Shown here piece after piece: positions 24,401-27,400 of a stretch of DNA of 64,000 nucleotides (position 1 is the first letter of the stretch; every line of letters starts with the position of its first letter). Both the position numbers and the translations under genes were made by a program. The DNA is from Symsagittifera roscoffensis. Lineage: Eukaryota; Xenacoelomorpha; Acoela; Convolutidae. Below the pieces are notes generated by a model. It ran no database searches, had not been told where the DNA came from, and worked only from the letters and a program-made list of their open reading frames with translations. Location of the stretch: contig NC_087067.1 of assembly GCF_963678635.1 (NCBI RefSeq), positions 55,178,456 through 55,242,455 on the forward strand, given 5' to 3'.

Positions 24401-27400
24401 TAAATATTACTAACTAATTAAAATATTAAAAAACTCACCATACTTTATCCATGTTTTCTTTAGGTTTTTAGCCTTCATCCGACAATCACCTACAAAAACC
24501 ACAAAAGACAAATAAAAATCGCAAATTTCATCAAACAGATTTCAATCATTTCTATTAATCTCTTACACTTATAAATTTATAAATTTAATACCAATGCAGT
24601 AAATTCATTTCTAAAATTTTCCCCACAAGCAGTAAATCTAATTATGATGAAAATTTGTAACTTAAAATTCCCCCATAACTAGCAGTATTTCCAAATTCTA
24701 TGCAGTAAATTAATAAAATGCAAATGCAGTACTAACCTTTTGATATTTTCATTCATTCGCACAGAAATTCTATCCACACTCGCACAGCTCGCCCACGAAG
24801 AATTGTTTAAAATAATGAATTTCAGTTTCAAGTTTTCACACTCAACAACTCTAACATATAATAACATGTTTCAAACCTTCCTTTAACCCGGTTGGAAAGG
24901 AATTATATACTAAACAAAACTAACCAACGCAGCTTACTAAATACCACAAATCATAGAATAACAGCATGACTAAGAAAAGGAAACCAACGGTACCCAAACC
25001 GGATTAACCCAGTTTAAAACTGGATAATTTATTCTTTTGAAGACTATTATAAGTCTAAGAAAGAAATAATAAAACACAAAAAAGTCGAAAGACAAAACCA
25101 TACCACGAACAATTTACTTTTTGGAAAAAGGACATAACCAACAAGACATAAGAAAAACCACAACAAACCCAACATAAAACGTTGTCACATAACAGGACCC
25201 CTCACAAAAACCGCATGAAATCATACTCCCACTCCTGGCCTAACCCACCAGGAAGGACGTCCTGAGCATGCTCTATAGCCGGCCTAACCCACCGCGCTAC
25301 ATCCACGCTTTGTGACCACACCTCTATTTTTAATAAGAGCTACTCAAGTGTGAGTAACTCTTCAAAATAACCGAACTAAAACAAAAAGCTTTTGTGAAAA
25401 CAACTAACTAAAATCATAATTAAAAAATATTAAACTAATAAATGTTTTATAAAATGTAAATTACATTATGCAATACATAGATCAGAATACAACACCAAGG
25501 ACGAACATCTAAAGACAAAACGACCCCACTACACTCGAGAGAGAATGACCAACCACAATCGATATGCCACTCACAATCACAACTCAAAGGATTTAGAGTA
25601 CGACTTGACTTCGCAGAAAAGGACTTCATTGAACTAGACCAATGACCACCTCGATGTTCAAGTATACGTACAGATCCGAGTAACCAGGCATCCCCTCCAC
25701 GCACAATCTCCACGCAGAACAGAAAAACCTGACATAGCAAACCATTCTGAAATCAGATTTGAGTTTGTTGCAAAGACTTAGTCGTTGTCACTAGAAGACA
25801 CAACGTCTTATGCCTCTAACTCCAGCTTCCTGGAACTTCTTTAACAAAGAGGAAACAGAAGAAATATGAGGTTCGCCAAACACCAACGTCCATCATCCAT
25901 CCTTCGAATTGCAGAAGAACTATTCTAAAAAACTCTGTAAAACCCGGATGGGTGGAACCTGATCTAGACTACATTTTATGATTGGATAATTTAGATATTT
26001 TACCAATGTAAAGTATTTAATATTAACCAATCATGATCCATCTAACTAACAACCCACTTATTTGTAAGTGCTGAAGTTACTTGTAATTTCAGCACCAGAG
26101 AGATTTGAATTTAACTTAGAAATTAGTTGGACTCTCCCGAGCACTTCAGCAGCCGCAATAAACCAGTATACCCTAGATCTATTGAGCCTAGCAGAGACTA
26201 GTTAAACAACCTGAGACTAGATAGTATAAGAGTAAGATTAGGATCGGTATTAGACTAAGAAGTTGCACGAATCTATCCGGCCGAAAATAAGATAGCGTGA
26301 CGAGCAGACGGTGTACCCTATCCGAAATTACTCTATGAGTTAACCAACTCGGTCCTAACTCAATTTTGATTCGAGTTGGTAAAATTACAACCAACATAAA
26401 AATAAAAATTCCAATACTACAGATAATTGAAATGCTAACATCCACAACATATTTGTAGCGGTGATTTTGCTGCTAACTGAGTCTTCCAGGAAAGGAGTAC
26501 AGATGAAAAAAGTCGCGTGAACAAAGTTATTTACAGGATAAAATTTTAGTACCCGATTGCAATACCCTTGCTAATCGCAAGGGTAAAAATATACAAAGAA
26601 ACTTCGAAAACATTCTCAAAAACAAAATTATCGGGCGCCCAACAGAAACATTTAGTGATGACCTACGTTTATTTTTCTTACATCAAAAAAAATTGTATGA
26701 AAACGGTTATTTCAAAAATTTGAAAACTTAAAAAATTCTTGAAAAATATTAGAAAAGTTTCAAATTAATACCACAAAAAATCTTCATAGAATATCAAATA
26801 AAACTATAAAAAAACGTTAAAAATATATAAAAACATCATTCCAACTATGAAAAATTTTCCTAATAAGAAGTTCAAAAAATTGATGCAGCTAGGCTAAAAA
26901 AGAGACTCCTGTTAAAGAAAAAATATGCAAAAATGAAAAGGTCAAATATCGTCATTAATTGTGAATTAGAAAAACCACACTTTTTTAGTTATATTCATCA
27001 CTCGCCAAACGTTTTTTTTTGTATACTTAGAAACAGAAACAAAAACCAGGTCATAATTTAAAAAAATATATTAAAAAAATCATTTAAAAAAATCTTTAAA
27101 AAATAAAGGTTTAGGATTGTTTTTTGAACAACAGCATTTTTTTCATATATTCGATATTCTATAACCTTGAATCGACTTTAAAATCTACTGTTCTGAAATC
27201 AACTAAATCTGAAATCAACTAAGATGAGAATAAACGAGCGATTAAACCTTCTTGCTCGAAAATAGTTTTTGACTAAGAAAAAACTTTGGTGTATGTAGAC
27301 CACAAAACAAAAAAAAACTTAAATATATGCATCTTCTTAGATGCTACAAGACTCTCATGGCTTTAGTTGAAAAAAAAACCATTTCGGTTGACGTTTTTTC

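Larger units (their letters stand above)
7491..26362 (+). mobile_element. Intact-looking 18.9-kb env-bearing Ty3/gypsy-type LTR retroelement
   Basis: Two 410-bp LTRs, each TG...CA, appear identical over their full length and are flanked by the 4-bp duplication ATTT (7487-7490, 26363-26366). Order: LTR, PBS-like site, small leader ORF, structured leader, basic ORF, gag, pol, spacer, two small hydrophobic ORFs, a startless ORF, env, a 601-aa ORF, a short intron, a structured 3' region, LTR. Pol domain order (PR-RT-RH-IN with GPY/F-like tail) is that of Ty3/gypsy elements and retroviruses. No frame in it is visibly broken, and LTR identity implies recent integration. Its size is two to three times that of typical animal Ty3 elements. 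Env-bearing or extra-ORF relatives are known from insects (errantiviruses), larvaceans (Tor) and bdelloid rotifers, but I cannot place this one. Confidence 0.95.

Noticed and set aside
25480-25645. Startless short ORF ending GFRVRLDFAEKDFIELDQ near the 3' LTR
   Set aside because: It looked conserved at first, but upstream the frame shifts between the two elements and nucleotide identity continues past the stop. Kept only as a conserved block.
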